This document shows positions 1 to 6,514 of a stretch of 9,225 nt of DNA, piece after piece. Source of the stretch: Candidatus Lightella neohaematopini (GTDB lineage Bacteria > Pseudomonadota > Gammaproteobacteria > Enterobacterales > Enterobacteriaceae). A program made the translations under genes and the position numbers. Position 1 is the stretch's first letter. Each line of letters opens with the position of its first letter. The notes under the pieces were generated by a model, which saw only the letters and a program-made list of their open reading frames with translations, was not told where the DNA came from and did no database searches. The stretch lies in NCBI GenBank assembly GCA_025728395.1, contig JAOBJR010000084.1, positions 1 to 9,225 on the forward strand, in the 5' to 3' direction.

Positions 1-1020
1 ATAGTAAGAGAATTAATTAATGTTGCAAATGAAATAGCAGATGCTAGTTATTACCCTAATGGTCGTAGTAGTTCAGATTTATTAGATTTAGCTGAATCAT
101 TAATTTTTCAAATTTCCGAAAATAGAACAAATACAAATAATAATTTAAAAAATATTGAAAATATTTTAGAACATACAATAAATAAAATTGAACAATTATA
201 TAAAAAACCAAATAGTAGTATTACTGGAATATCTAGTGGATACAAAGATTTAGATATTAAAACTGCTGGATTACAAAAATCAGAATTAATTATTATAGCA
301 GCTAGACCTTCAATGGGTAAAACTACATTTGCAATTAATTTATGTGAAAACATAGCTATGTCAGAAGATAAACCTGTTTTAATTTTTAGTTTAGAAATGC
401 CAGGTGAACAAATTATGATAAGAATGTTAGCATCGTTATCACGTGTAGAACAAAGTAAAATTCGTACTGGTCAATTAAATGATCATGATTGGACTAAAAT
501 TTCTAATACTATAAAAATTTTACTAAGTAAAAAAAATATATATATTGATGATTCTTCTAGATTAACTCCAACTGAAATAAGAGCACGTGCTCGTCGTGTA
601 TATAAAGAACATCAAGGATTAAGTGTAATTATGATTGATTATCTACAATTAATTAGAGTTCCATATTTAGCTGAAAATCGTACACTAGAAATAGCAGAAA
701 TTTCTAGATCGTTAAAATCTTTAGCTAAGGAATTAAAAATACCAATTATAGCTTTATCACAACTTAATAGAAGTTTAGAACAACGCGCTGATAAAAGACC
801 ATTAAATTCAGATTTAAGAGAATCTGGTTCTATAGAACAAGATGCTGATTTAATTATGTTTATATATCGTGATGAGGTTTATAATGATAATAGTATAAAA
901 GGTATTACCGAAATTATTATAGGTAAACAAAGAAATGGTCCAATTGGTACTATTAAACTAATGTTTAATGGCCATTGGTCTAGATTTGATAACTATTCTG
1001 ACTATAGTTATATATATTAA
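1..1020 (+). CDS. dnaB: Replicative DNA helicase DnaB, 3' part (5' end outside the window)
   Basis: Frame 1 is open from the first base to the TAA, giving 339 residues. The E. coli protein has about 471, so roughly 130 N-terminal residues lie before the window; the Met at 313 is internal, not the start. DnaB is the hexameric ATP-driven helicase that unwinds the fork and recruits primase. Visible here are the end of the N-terminal/linker region (through about residue 85) and the whole RecA-like motor: Walker A ARPSMGKTT (101-109), the SLEMP motif with the catalytic Glu, Walker B MIDYLQL with Asp213, the SQLNRSLEQR and DLRESGSIEQDAD stretches, and the KQRNGP hairpin (Lys309, Arg311) that supplies the trans-acting finger residues. 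Nothing in the motor looks degraded. ssb follows after 33 bp on the same strand with no terminator seen between. Identity is essentially certain; only the missing 5' end is unseen. Confidence 0.98.
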   Translation: MVRELINVANEIADASYYPNGRSSSDLLDLAESLIFQISENRTNTNNNLKNIENILEHTINKIEQLYKKPNSSITGISSGYKDLDIKTAGLQKSELIIIAARPSMGKTTFAINLCENIAMSEDKPVLIFSLEMPGEQIMIRMLASLSRVEQSKIRTGQLNDHDWTKISNTIKILLSKKNIYIDDSSRLTPTEIRARARRVYKEHQGLSVIMIDYLQLIRVPYLAENRTLEIAEISRSLKSLAKELKIPIIALSQLNRSLEQRADKRPLNSDLRESGSIEQDADLIMFIYRDEVYNDNSIKGITEIIIGKQRNGPIGTIKLMFNGHWSRFDNYSDYSYIY

Positions 1021-1043
1021 AAATAAAATATTGATATATAAAT

Positions 1044-1050
1044 AGGAAAA
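1044..1050 (+). promoter_or_regulatory. Shine-Dalgarno sequence of ssb
   Basis: AGGAAAA lies six bases (counted from AGGA) before the ssb ATG. It fixes the start and is one of only three clear ribosome binding sites in the window; the others precede rpmH and the small heat-shock gene. Confidence 0.7.
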
Positions 1051-1053
1051 TAT

Positions 1054-1518
1054 ATGAAAGGAGTTAATAAAGTTATTTTACTAGGTTATTTAGGTAATGA
1101 TCCAGAAATACGTTATATGGCTAACGGTAATATAGTAGCTAATATTAGTTTAGCTACATCTGACACATGGCGTGATAAACAAACAGGAGAGGTTAAAGAA
1201 AAAACAGAATGGCATAAAATCGTTATTTTTGGAAAAATAGCAGAAATAGCAAGAGAGTATTTAATTAAAGGTTCACAAATTTATATAGAAGGTAGTTTAC
1301 AAACAAGAAAATGGCAAGATAAAAATAATATAGATCATTATACTACAGAAATAATAGTTGGTGTTAATGGTACATTAAATATTATTAGTGGTCGTAATAA
1401 AATTAAAAATAATGACATTAAAAATAACACATCTAATAAATTAAATAATGAAGAGATAAAAACATACAAAAGTGATAAAGATTTATCAATAAATTTTGAT
1501 GATGATCTACCTTTTTAG
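1054..1518 (+). CDS. ssb: Single-stranded DNA-binding protein SSB
   Basis: This 154-residue protein (E. coli: 178) coats single-stranded DNA at forks and repair sites as a tetramer. The OB fold spans about residues 1-113 and is highly conserved, starting GVNKVILLGYLGNDPE. The aromatic DNA-stacking residues known from E. coli are present as Trp39, Trp53, Phe59 and Trp87, and His54 matches the tetramer-interface His. The Gly/Gln/Pro-rich linker of enterobacterial SSB is replaced by a short Lys/Asn-rich linker (about 114-146). The acidic tip DDDLPF (149-154), which docks partner proteins, is intact. The start is supported by the AGGAAAA site just upstream. The gene follows dnaB on the same strand and converges on mnmE with 12 bp between the stop codons. 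In E. coli dnaB and ssb are separated by several genes (alr, tyrB, aphA, uvrA and others, from memory), so adjacency here probably reflects deletion of those genes. Confidence 0.98.
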   Translation: MKGVNKVILLGYLGNDPEIRYMANGNIVANISLATSDTWRDKQTGEVKEKTEWHKIVIFGKIAEIAREYLIKGSQIYIEGSLQTRKWQDKNNIDHYTTEIIVGVNGTLNIISGRNKIKNNDIKNNTSNKLNNEEIKTYKSDKDLSINFDDDLPF

Positions 1519-1530
1519 AATCTCTTAATA

Positions 1531-2892
1531 TTATTTACCAATACAAAACTTAGAAAATATTTTATCTAATAGTTTATTATCATAAACATTACCGATAATA
1601 CTATCTAAATAGTATTTAATATATTTTAATTCTTCTAGTAAAATATCACAATACAAATAATTTTCTTTGCCACGCCTTAAATGTAAGATAACATTGTTTA
1701 ATATACTAAAATATCTGTGTTTATTTACATTATTAAATTCATAGTTATTTTTAATATACAAGTCTTTTATATGATTAAAAATTAAATCTAATCCTTTTTT
1801 TAATTTAGCTGATATTGTTATAACATGATATTTTTCTAATTTATTGATACTAATATTTTCATGACTAAGATCAGCTTTATTACGAATAATAGTGATTGGT
1901 ATATTGTTAACTATTTTAATAAAATTATTATAAATATGATTTAATTTTTTAATTTCACAAATAGTACTATCAACTACTAATAATATATGATTAGCTGTTT
2001 TAATTTCTTTTAAAGAATGTTTAATTCCTATTTTTTCTATGAAGTTATTTGTATTATGAATCCCTGCTGTATCACTAATATTAATTGTTATACCATCTAA
2101 GTTAATATAATATCTTAACACATCTCTAGTAGTACCAGGAGATGAGGTTACAATAGCATTATTACATCCAATTAAAGCATTAAATAAACTAGATTTTCCA
2201 ACATTAGGTCTTCCAATAATAACTATTTTAATACCATCCCGTAGTATAATATTATTTGTTACTTGTTTATTTAATTTATTTACTATACTAATCACATTAT
2301 CTAAGGTAGAAATAATAGTATCATTAGATAATTGTTCTAATTGATCATCAGGAAAATTAATCATAGCTTCTATGTGAGAATATAAATTATCTATAGTACC
2401 TATTAATTTTTTAATCTTATAAGAAAAATTACCCTCAAATACATTTATTAATTTTTTAGAAAATTCTAATGAATTAGAATTAATTAAATCAATTATAGAT
2501 TCAGCTTGTACTAAATCAATCTTTTTATTTAAAAAAGCACGCATAGAAAATTCTCCTGGATTAGCTATGCGAATACTAGGTAATGAAATAATATATTGTA
2601 ATAAAGTATTTAATATTACTGGTCCACCATGACAATGTAATTCTAACATATCTTCACCAGTAAAAGAATTAGGATGATTAAAGAAAATGGCAATACCATA
2701 ATCTATAATATTATTTTTATACTTAAATGGTAAATAACTTGCTTTTCTATTTTTTGGAATTAATCCTAATATTTTTTTTGTTACATTATACGTTAAAGTC
2801 CCAGAAATACGTATAATACCAATACCACTATATCCAGGAGTAGTAGCTATAGCAGCTATAGTATCTTTATTTTGATTTATATTTATATTCAT
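1531..2892 (-). CDS. mnmE: tRNA uridine-5-carboxymethylaminomethyl modification GTPase MnmE (TrmE)
   Basis: This 453-residue protein (E. coli: 454) acts with MnmG to modify the wobble uridine (position 34) of certain tRNAs, supporting accurate decoding. The N-terminal formyl-tetrahydrofolate-binding domain covers about residues 1-120 and includes PNSFTGEDMLELHCHGGP and NPGEF. A helical domain is split around an inserted Ras-like G domain: G1 GRPNVGKS (227-234), G2 GTTRD (253-257), G3 DTAG (274-277), G4 NKAD (338-341). Glu286 sits where E. coli has the catalytic Glu282. The C-terminal FCIGK, carrying the essential Cys (Cys450), is intact. The chosen ATG gives MNININQNKDTIAAIAT, aligning with the E. 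coli start with four extra residues; no clear ribosome binding site is seen. It is the last gene of the rpmH-rnpA-yidD-yidC-mnmE cluster, 33 bp after yidC. All catalytic motifs are present, so it is probably active, provided mnmG exists elsewhere. Confidence 0.97.
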   Translation of the reverse strand: MNININQNKDTIAAIATTPGYSGIGIIRISGTLTYNVTKKILGLIPKNRKASYLPFKYKNNIIDYGIAIFFNHPNSFTGEDMLELHCHGGPVILNTLLQYIISLPSIRIANPGEFSMRAFLNKKIDLVQAESIIDLINSNSLEFSKKLINVFEGNFSYKIKKLIGTIDNLYSHIEAMINFPDDQLEQLSNDTIISTLDNVISIVNKLNKQVTNNIILRDGIKIVIIGRPNVGKSSLFNALIGCNNAIVTSSPGTTRDVLRYYINLDGITINISDTAGIHNTNNFIEKIGIKHSLKEIKTANHILLVVDSTICEIKKLNHIYNNFIKIVNNIPITIIRNKADLSHENISINKLEKYHVITISAKLKKGLDLIFNHIKDLYIKNNYEFNNVNKHRYFSILNNVILHLRRGKENYLYCDILLEELKYIKYYLDSIIGNVYDNKLLDKIFSKFCIGK

Positions 2893-2925
2893 TAGTAATT
2901 TTTTTATTTAATTATTTTATACCTT

Positions 2926-4488
2926 TTATTTAATTAATCTGCGAAATATTACTTGTTGTTGTATAATAGTTATTATATTGCTAATAATATAATACAATAC
3001 TAAACCAGATGGAAACCAGAAAAAAAATAACGTAAATATAATTGGCATAATAGTTGCTATTTTTCTTTGTATTAAATCTTCAATATTATTTGAAGATAAT
3101 TTTTGAATTATATACATAGTTATACCCATAATTATTGGTAAGACATAATATGGATCTTGTGATGATAAATCGTTTATCCAAAAACAAAAATTAGCATGTC
3201 TTAACTCTACTGATCCAGACAATACATAATATAAGGATAAAAATATTGGCATTTGTATTATAACTGGAAAACATCCTCCAAACGGATTAACTTTTTCTTT
3301 TTTATATAAAGATAATATTTCTTTACTTTGTTGTTGTTTATTATTTTCAAATTTCTTACGAATCATAGATATTTTAGGTTGTAACAAACGTATTTTTGCC
3401 ATTGAAACATATTGAATTCTAGTTAGAGGATGTAATATCATTTTTATTATAATAGTTGTAATAATTATTGATAATCCCCAATTTCTTGTATACTTTGTAA
3501 CAAAGTCTAATAATTTAAATAATGGTTGAGATATAAACCACAACCATCCATAATCAACAGTAAGATCTAAATTATTTGCTACTAACTTTAGTTTTGATTG
3601 TAACTTTGGTCCGATCCATATTTTAGTATGAATATCTTTTTTATTATAAGCATTAACACGTATTTCATTTTTAAATCCAATTAGAACATTATCATTTATT
3701 TTATTAATATAAAGGTTGTTAATTCCAAAATTTGGAATAATTAAGGCAGTAATAAAATATTTTTGTGACATAGCTACCCAACCATAATTAGTATTAGTAA
3801 TTAATTTATAGTATTTTATTTTACTAAATTCGTATTTTTTATAATTTTCATGATCAGTAGAATATGAACTACCTCTATAAAAACTATTAATAAAATTATT
3901 ATTGTGTTGATTTGGATTATTAATAGATTGTTTTATTTGACCAAAAATATTTATTATAACATTTTTATTAGTATTATTAATAATACTATCAATTACACTA
4001 ATTTTATAATCATTACGTTTTAATATAAAAGTTTTAATATAAATAAAATTACTATTAGATTTGTATATAAATGGTATTTTTAATTCTTTTTGATTATCCC
4101 CTAATACATATTTTATTTTCTTATTACAAAACTTTAAGTGTTTTAATAAATTTCTACTAAAATAATCATTACCAGATAAACTACTTTGTAACTGATAAAT
4201 AAAATTTGATGAAGTATTTAATAACTTAAACGATTCATGAGATTTAAGATATTTAGGATATTTTAGTAGATATGCTTGTTCTATTGTAGAATTGTATGGA
4301 TTAATTTTTAATAATAAAGTATCAGTTATAATTGTAATAATATGATTTTTATTGTCTAATAAGTACTGATTATTATTTGTTATATGTTTATCTACTATAT
4401 TTAACTGATTATCAGTTTGCCATATTTGCCATAATAGAAAAGAAATAAATACCAAAATAATTATAAGAAAATTTCTTTGTGTATTCAT
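2926..4488 (-). CDS. yidC: Membrane protein insertase YidC
   Basis: This 520-residue protein (E. coli: 548) inserts and folds inner-membrane proteins alone or with SecYEG. The N-terminus MNTQRNFLIIILVFISFLLW is the uncleaved first membrane segment. A large, divergent periplasmic domain follows (about 45-315) with recognisable blocks FGQIKQS, FYRGSSYST, GWVAM and LDLTVDYGWLWFISQPLFKLL. The conserved insertase core has membrane segments near 333-354, 403-424, 443-463 and 483-508, with the cytoplasmic hairpin MAKIRLLQPK...KEKVNPFGGCFP between the second and third. At the groove Arg of E. coli YidC (Arg366) this protein has Lys349, which keeps the positive charge. The E. coli basic cytosolic tail is missing about 13 residues; the protein ends QQQVIFRRLIK. 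The spacer between the first segment and the periplasmic domain is also shorter. The gene lies 15 bp after yidD; no ribosome binding site is visible, so translational coupling is possible. Confidence 0.97.
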   Translation of the reverse strand: MNTQRNFLIIILVFISFLLWQIWQTDNQLNIVDKHITNNNQYLLDNKNHIITIITDTLLLKINPYNSTIEQAYLLKYPKYLKSHESFKLLNTSSNFIYQLQSSLSGNDYFSRNLLKHLKFCNKKIKYVLGDNQKELKIPFIYKSNSNFIYIKTFILKRNDYKISVIDSIINNTNKNVIINIFGQIKQSINNPNQHNNNFINSFYRGSSYSTDHENYKKYEFSKIKYYKLITNTNYGWVAMSQKYFITALIIPNFGINNLYINKINDNVLIGFKNEIRVNAYNKKDIHTKIWIGPKLQSKLKLVANNLDLTVDYGWLWFISQPLFKLLDFVTKYTRNWGLSIIITTIIIKMILHPLTRIQYVSMAKIRLLQPKISMIRKKFENNKQQQSKEILSLYKKEKVNPFGGCFPVIIQMPIFLSLYYVLSGSVELRHANFCFWINDLSSQDPYYVLPIIMGITMYIIQKLSSNNIEDLIQRKIATIMPIIFTLFFFWFPSGLVLYYIISNIITIIQQQVIFRRLIK

Positions 4489-4503
4489 TATAATGTTATT
4501 ATA

Positions 4504-4731
4504 TTATAAATATCTATCAATTGAATCATAACCACCATTAAATATTGGTGAACATTTGATAATTCTTTTTATAGCAAACCAAACACCTTTTATTAGACCA
4601 AATGTGGTGATTGCTTCTATAGCAAATTGCGAACAACTAGGAACAAATCTACAATGTCTACCTAATAAAGGACTAATTATTATTTTATAACCATATATCA
4701 TATTAATTAATATTTTTGATACAAATATCAT
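4504..4731 (-). CDS. yidD: Membrane protein insertion efficiency factor YidD
   Basis: This 75-residue protein (E. coli: 85) is a small inner-membrane-associated factor that improves YidC/Sec-dependent insertion. The family signature is clear: an amphipathic N-terminal helix (about 5-20), then YKIIISPLLGRHCRFVPSCSQFAIEAI, GLIKGVW and KRIIKCSPIFNGGYD. The three conserved cysteines are Cys27, Cys33 and Cys60. The C-terminal tail is shorter than in E. coli. TTAGGG directly upstream contains AGGG only three bases before the ATG, an unusually tight and weak ribosome binding site. It sits between rnpA and yidC as in most bacteria. If the rnpA frameshift were corrected, the rnpA stop (TAG at 4737-4739) would lie five bases before this ATG, suggesting that coupled translation was the original arrangement. 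Confidence 0.96.
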   Translation of the reverse strand: MIFVSKILINMIYGYKIIISPLLGRHCRFVPSCSQFAIEAITTFGLIKGVWFAIKRIIKCSPIFNGGYDSIDRYL

Positions 4732-4736
4732 ACACC

Positions 4737-4805
4737 CTAATACAATTTAAAATTAATTTGTTTTATTTTTGATAAATATTGTTTTACCAAAATTACATAA
4801 TCCAT
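4737..4805 (-). pseudogene. rnpA: Out-of-frame 3' segment of rnpA
   Basis: On the minus strand, in the frame reached by adding one base to the nine-base homopolymer at 4806-4814, this segment continues rnpA as MDYVILVKQYLSKIKQIN plus four residues and ends in TAG. E. coli RnpA has MDFVVVAKKG at the same distance after its conserved His, so this is the family's C-terminal strand rather than random sequence. As written in the DNA it is not joined to the upstream frame. Confidence 0.75.
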
Positions 4806-5056
4806 AAAAAAAAATCATGTACATTTAAACGAAAGTATTCACGTATTAATCTTTTTATTCTATTTCTTTGAAAAGACTTTTTAATATTTTTTTTTGGTAC
4901 TATAATACCAATACGGGAATAATTCAAATTATTTATACATCCTATTACAGTAATTTGTTCATCAAAACTAAAGTATTCTAACTTATTAAATACTAAACTA
5001 AATTGTTTATTAAATAGTAATTTTTGTTTTTTTAAAAATTTATATTTTTTATTCAT
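4793..5056 (-). CDS. rnpA: Ribonuclease P protein component RnpA, frame broken near the 3' end
   Basis: RnpA is the basic protein subunit that helps the RNase P RNA cut 5' leaders from precursor tRNAs. The DNA as written encodes 87 residues; E. coli has 119. The core is well conserved: an N-terminal LLFNKQFSLVF segment, IGIIVPKKN, and the RNR helix motif SFQRNRIKRLIREYFRL (about 61-77). After His80-Asp81 the frame runs through a U9 tract and ends at once in FFLWIM. With one extra base in the tract it reads HDFFFMDYVILVKQ..., matching the E. coli H-x5-MDFVVVAK spacing exactly, and gives about 106 residues. The lost strand is part of the conserved fold, so the short product is probably impaired. 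A second nine-base run (A9 in mRNA, 4887-4895) encodes PKKN and is in frame. The ATG directly abuts the rpmH stop codon. Either slippage during transcription rescues the protein, the gene is decaying, or the base count is a sequencing error. Confidence 0.9.
   Translation of the reverse strand: MNKKYKFLKKQKLLFNKQFSLVFNKLEYFSFDEQITVIGCINNLNYSRIGIIVPKKNIKKSFQRNRIKRLIREYFRLNVHDFFLWIM
4806..4814 (-). repeat. Nine-base A/T homopolymer at the rnpA frame break
   Basis: Nine consecutive A on the + strand (U9 in the rnpA transcript) sit between His80-Asp81 and the out-of-frame C-terminal segment. One base more (or two fewer) joins the two frames. Runs of this length promote RNA polymerase slippage, which is known to rescue broken frames in Buchnera and Blochmannia. 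Confidence 0.85.
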
Positions 5057-5203
5057 TTATTTATAATTTGAAACTGTTAGGTATAATCTTTTTTTAGTTC
5101 TTCTACATGATAGAATTTTACGTCCACTATTTGTTTTCATACGATGACGAAAACCATGTTTACGTAATCTTCTTAATACAGATGGTTGAAAAGTTCTTTT
5201 CAT
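5057..5203 (-). CDS. rpmH: 50S ribosomal protein L34
   Basis: This 48-residue gene reads on the minus strand from ATG at 5203 to TAA at 5057. L34 is a small basic protein of the large ribosomal subunit that contacts 23S rRNA. The translation starts MKRTFQPSVLRRLRKHGFRH and continues RMKTNSGRKILSCRRTKKRL, ending YLTVSNYK; E. coli L34 is 46 residues with the same MKRTFQPS start, HGFR, GR and LTVS blocks. The ribosome binding site AAGGA lies six bases upstream, one of the best in the window. It is the first gene of the leftward cluster, and its TAA is followed without a gap by the rnpA ATG, so the two are very likely translationally coupled. A Cys (residue 33) replaces the usual small residue in the LARRR block; this should have little effect. 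Confidence 0.97.
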   Translation of the reverse strand: MKRTFQPSVLRRLRKHGFRHRMKTNSGRKILSCRRTKKRLYLTVSNYK

Positions 5204-5209
5204 TAATTT

Positions 5210-5214
5210 TCCTT
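5210..5214 (-). promoter_or_regulatory. Shine-Dalgarno sequence of rpmH
   Basis: On the minus strand AAGGA is followed by six bases and then the rpmH ATG. The position and match fix the rpmH start. Confidence 0.75.
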
Positions 5215-5226
5215 AATTTTAAAATT

Positions 5227-5232
5227 ATTATA
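5227..5232 (-). promoter_or_regulatory. Candidate -10 element for the rpmH cluster
   Basis: TATAAT on the minus strand would start transcription about 17 bases before the rpmH ATG, leaving room for the AAGGA site. No convincing -35 hexamer lies 16-18 bases further upstream. In sequence this AT-rich such hexamers occur often by chance, so position is the main support. Confidence 0.3.
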
Positions 5233-5320
5233 TTGTACACAATAAATATATAATAGTTATTTTTAATAATTAAAATATATATTTTTAAGATAATTATGAT
5301 ATTATAACAATATTTAATAT

Positions 5321-5338
5321 TATTCTTATTTAAGAATA
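5321..5338. repeat. Perfect 8-bp inverted repeat upstream of dnaN
   Basis: TATTCTTA and TAAGAATA flank a 2-base centre TT, forming a near-perfect 18-bp palindrome about 47 bases before the dnaN ATG. It could be an operator, a DNA-bending or unwinding site, or chance in AT-rich DNA. Each arm includes one C or G, which makes pure AT chance somewhat less likely. Confidence 0.5.
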
Positions 5339-5385
5339 TAATAATTACTTTTAATAATATTAATAAAACTATAATTTTAATATTG

Positions 5386-6489
5386 ATGAAATTTAGTATA
5401 GAAAATATTAACTTAATAAAGTTATTACAAAATTTATATACTTTAGCTAATAGTAATTTATCTTTATCAATATTAAATAATGTTTTAATTAAAGTTTCTA
5501 GTAATTATATATTATTTCTTAGAACTAATACAGAAGTAGAAATCACAGTTAAAATAGATAATTGTAATATTATTAATATTGGTACGATAACAGTGTCAAT
5601 AAAAAAATTATACAATATTTGTAAAAAATTATCTAATGATAACATTATTAATATATCTCTAGAAAATAATAAATTGATTATTAGAACTAAAAATAGTTTA
5701 TATTCTTTATCTACTTTACCAGATAAAGGTTTCCCTAAAATTAATTATAAAAAAAGTAATATTTATTGTACTTTATCTAGTAAAGTTTTACTTAATGCTT
5801 TATCTTGTACTTATTTTTCTATGGCTAAACAAGATATTCGTTATTATTTAAATGGTATGCTATTTAAAATAACATCAAATAATATGATGTATATTGTATC
5901 TACAAATGGACATAGATTATCAATTTGTAGAATTAATATTAATTTTAATATATCAAACATATCTATTATAATTCCGAGAAATGGAATATTAGAATTAATG
6001 AGATTATTAAATAAATGTAAATGTTTAATTAGTATGTTTTTTAATGATGACAGTATATCATTGTCAATTGATAATTATATGTTTACTTCTAAATTAATTG
6101 ATGGTACTTTTCCTAATTTTATCAATGTTATACCTAAAAATGTGGATATTAAAATATCTTTGGAATTAATGGAATTAAAAAGTGCTTTAAGTAGAATAAT
6201 AACTATTGTTAATGATAAATCATATAGTATTAAATTAATTATTAGTAGAAGTAAATTAACGTTAATAGCAAATAATTTAGATTTTGAAATAGCAAAAGAA
6301 ATTATTATTATACCATATGATGGTAAAAACATTGAATTTGCATTCAATGCAATATATATATTAGATGTACTAAATGTATTACATTGTAAAATAGTCACAT
6401 TAACATTTACTAATGATGGTATACTAAAAATTAGTGACTTAATAAGTCAACAATTATTAACTTATATTATAATGCCTATAAAAATTTAA
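5386..6489 (+). CDS. dnaN: DNA polymerase III sliding clamp, beta subunit
   Basis: This 367-residue protein (E. coli: 366) forms the ring-shaped dimer that tethers DNA polymerase III to the template. Three clamp domains span about 1-120, 121-245 and 246-367. Recognisable blocks are LSTLPDKGFP (108-117), FSMAKQDIRYYLNGMLF (144-160), TNGHRL (173-178), IPRNGILELMRLL, FTSKLIDGTFPNF, ALSRI and the C-terminal YIIMPIKI. Leu155 and the GHRL block belong to the hydrophobic cleft that binds clamp partners. Asp173 of the E. coli TDGHRL block is Asn here, a change seen in other clamps. An in-frame TTG at 5383 precedes the ATG, but the ATG gives the conserved MKFSIE start and the family's length, so I chose 5386. 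No ribosome binding site is visible. dnaA is missing upstream and recF downstream, so dnaN probably depends on a promoter in the divergent region. Confidence 0.97.
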   Translation: MKFSIENINLIKLLQNLYTLANSNLSLSILNNVLIKVSSNYILFLRTNTEVEITVKIDNCNIINIGTITVSIKKLYNICKKLSNDNIINISLENNKLIIRTKNSLYSLSTLPDKGFPKINYKKSNIYCTLSSKVLLNALSCTYFSMAKQDIRYYLNGMLFKITSNNMMYIVSTNGHRLSICRININFNISNISIIIPRNGILELMRLLNKCKCLISMFFNDDSISLSIDNYMFTSKLIDGTFPNFINVIPKNVDIKISLELMELKSALSRIITIVNDKSYSIKLIISRSKLTLIANNLDFEIAKEIIIIPYDGKNIEFAFNAIYILDVLNVLHCKIVTLTFTNDGILKISDLISQQLLTYIIMPIKI

Positions 6490-6492
6490 TAG

Positions 6493-6514
6493 TTACTAAT
6501 TTTTATATTAGTAA
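6493..6514 (+). terminator. Candidate weak stem-loop after dnaN
   Basis: TTACTAAT and ATTAGTAA form a perfect 8-bp stem with a 6-base loop (TTTTAT), starting three bases after the dnaN stop. It is followed by AT-rich sequence rather than a clean T run and has only one G-C pair, so it may stabilise the 3' end more than it stops transcription. The rest of the 152-bp gap to gyrB (6490-6641) holds no gene, no recognisable recF remnant and no clear ribosome binding site for gyrB. Confidence 0.35.

Larger units (their letters stand above)
5204..5385. other. Divergent intergenic region at the former dnaA position
   Basis: These 182 bp separate the leftward rpmH cluster from the rightward dnaN gene. 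In Enterobacterales dnaA begins here; no DnaA-like coding remains in any frame. The sequence is almost entirely A and T. I found no DnaA box (TTATNCACA) on either strand. It contains several inverted repeats: TATTGT-AC-ACAATA (5231-5244), overlapping the candidate rpmH -10 by its first two bases, and TATTCTTA-TT-TAAGAATA (5321-5338), plus AATATT twice with one base between (5309-5321). A TATAAT at 5370-5375 is too close to the dnaN ATG to be a normal promoter. It must hold the promoters of both directions and could be near a replication start, but nothing proves that. Confidence 0.7.

Noticed and set aside
313..315. ATG inside the Walker A motif as the dnaB start
   Set aside because: The frame is open upstream to the window edge and encodes conserved DnaB sequence, so this Met is internal.
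108..353. Minus-strand open frame of 81 codons opposite dnaB
   Set aside because: It lies opposite conserved DnaB sequence, has no ribosome binding site and gives a low-complexity hydrophobic product. It is a shadow of dnaB in AT-rich DNA.
5383..5385. TTG as the dnaN start
   Set aside because: The ATG three bases later gives the conserved MKF start and family length; TTG would add one residue without support.
5204..5385. oriC with DnaA boxes
   Set aside because: No TTATNCACA-like 9-mer on either strand. AT richness and divergent transcription alone do not show an origin.
6075..6398. Minus-strand open frame of 107 codons opposite dnaN
   Set aside because: It lies entirely within the conserved third domain of the clamp gene and resembles no family; the Ile/Leu/Ser-rich product is a composition artefact.
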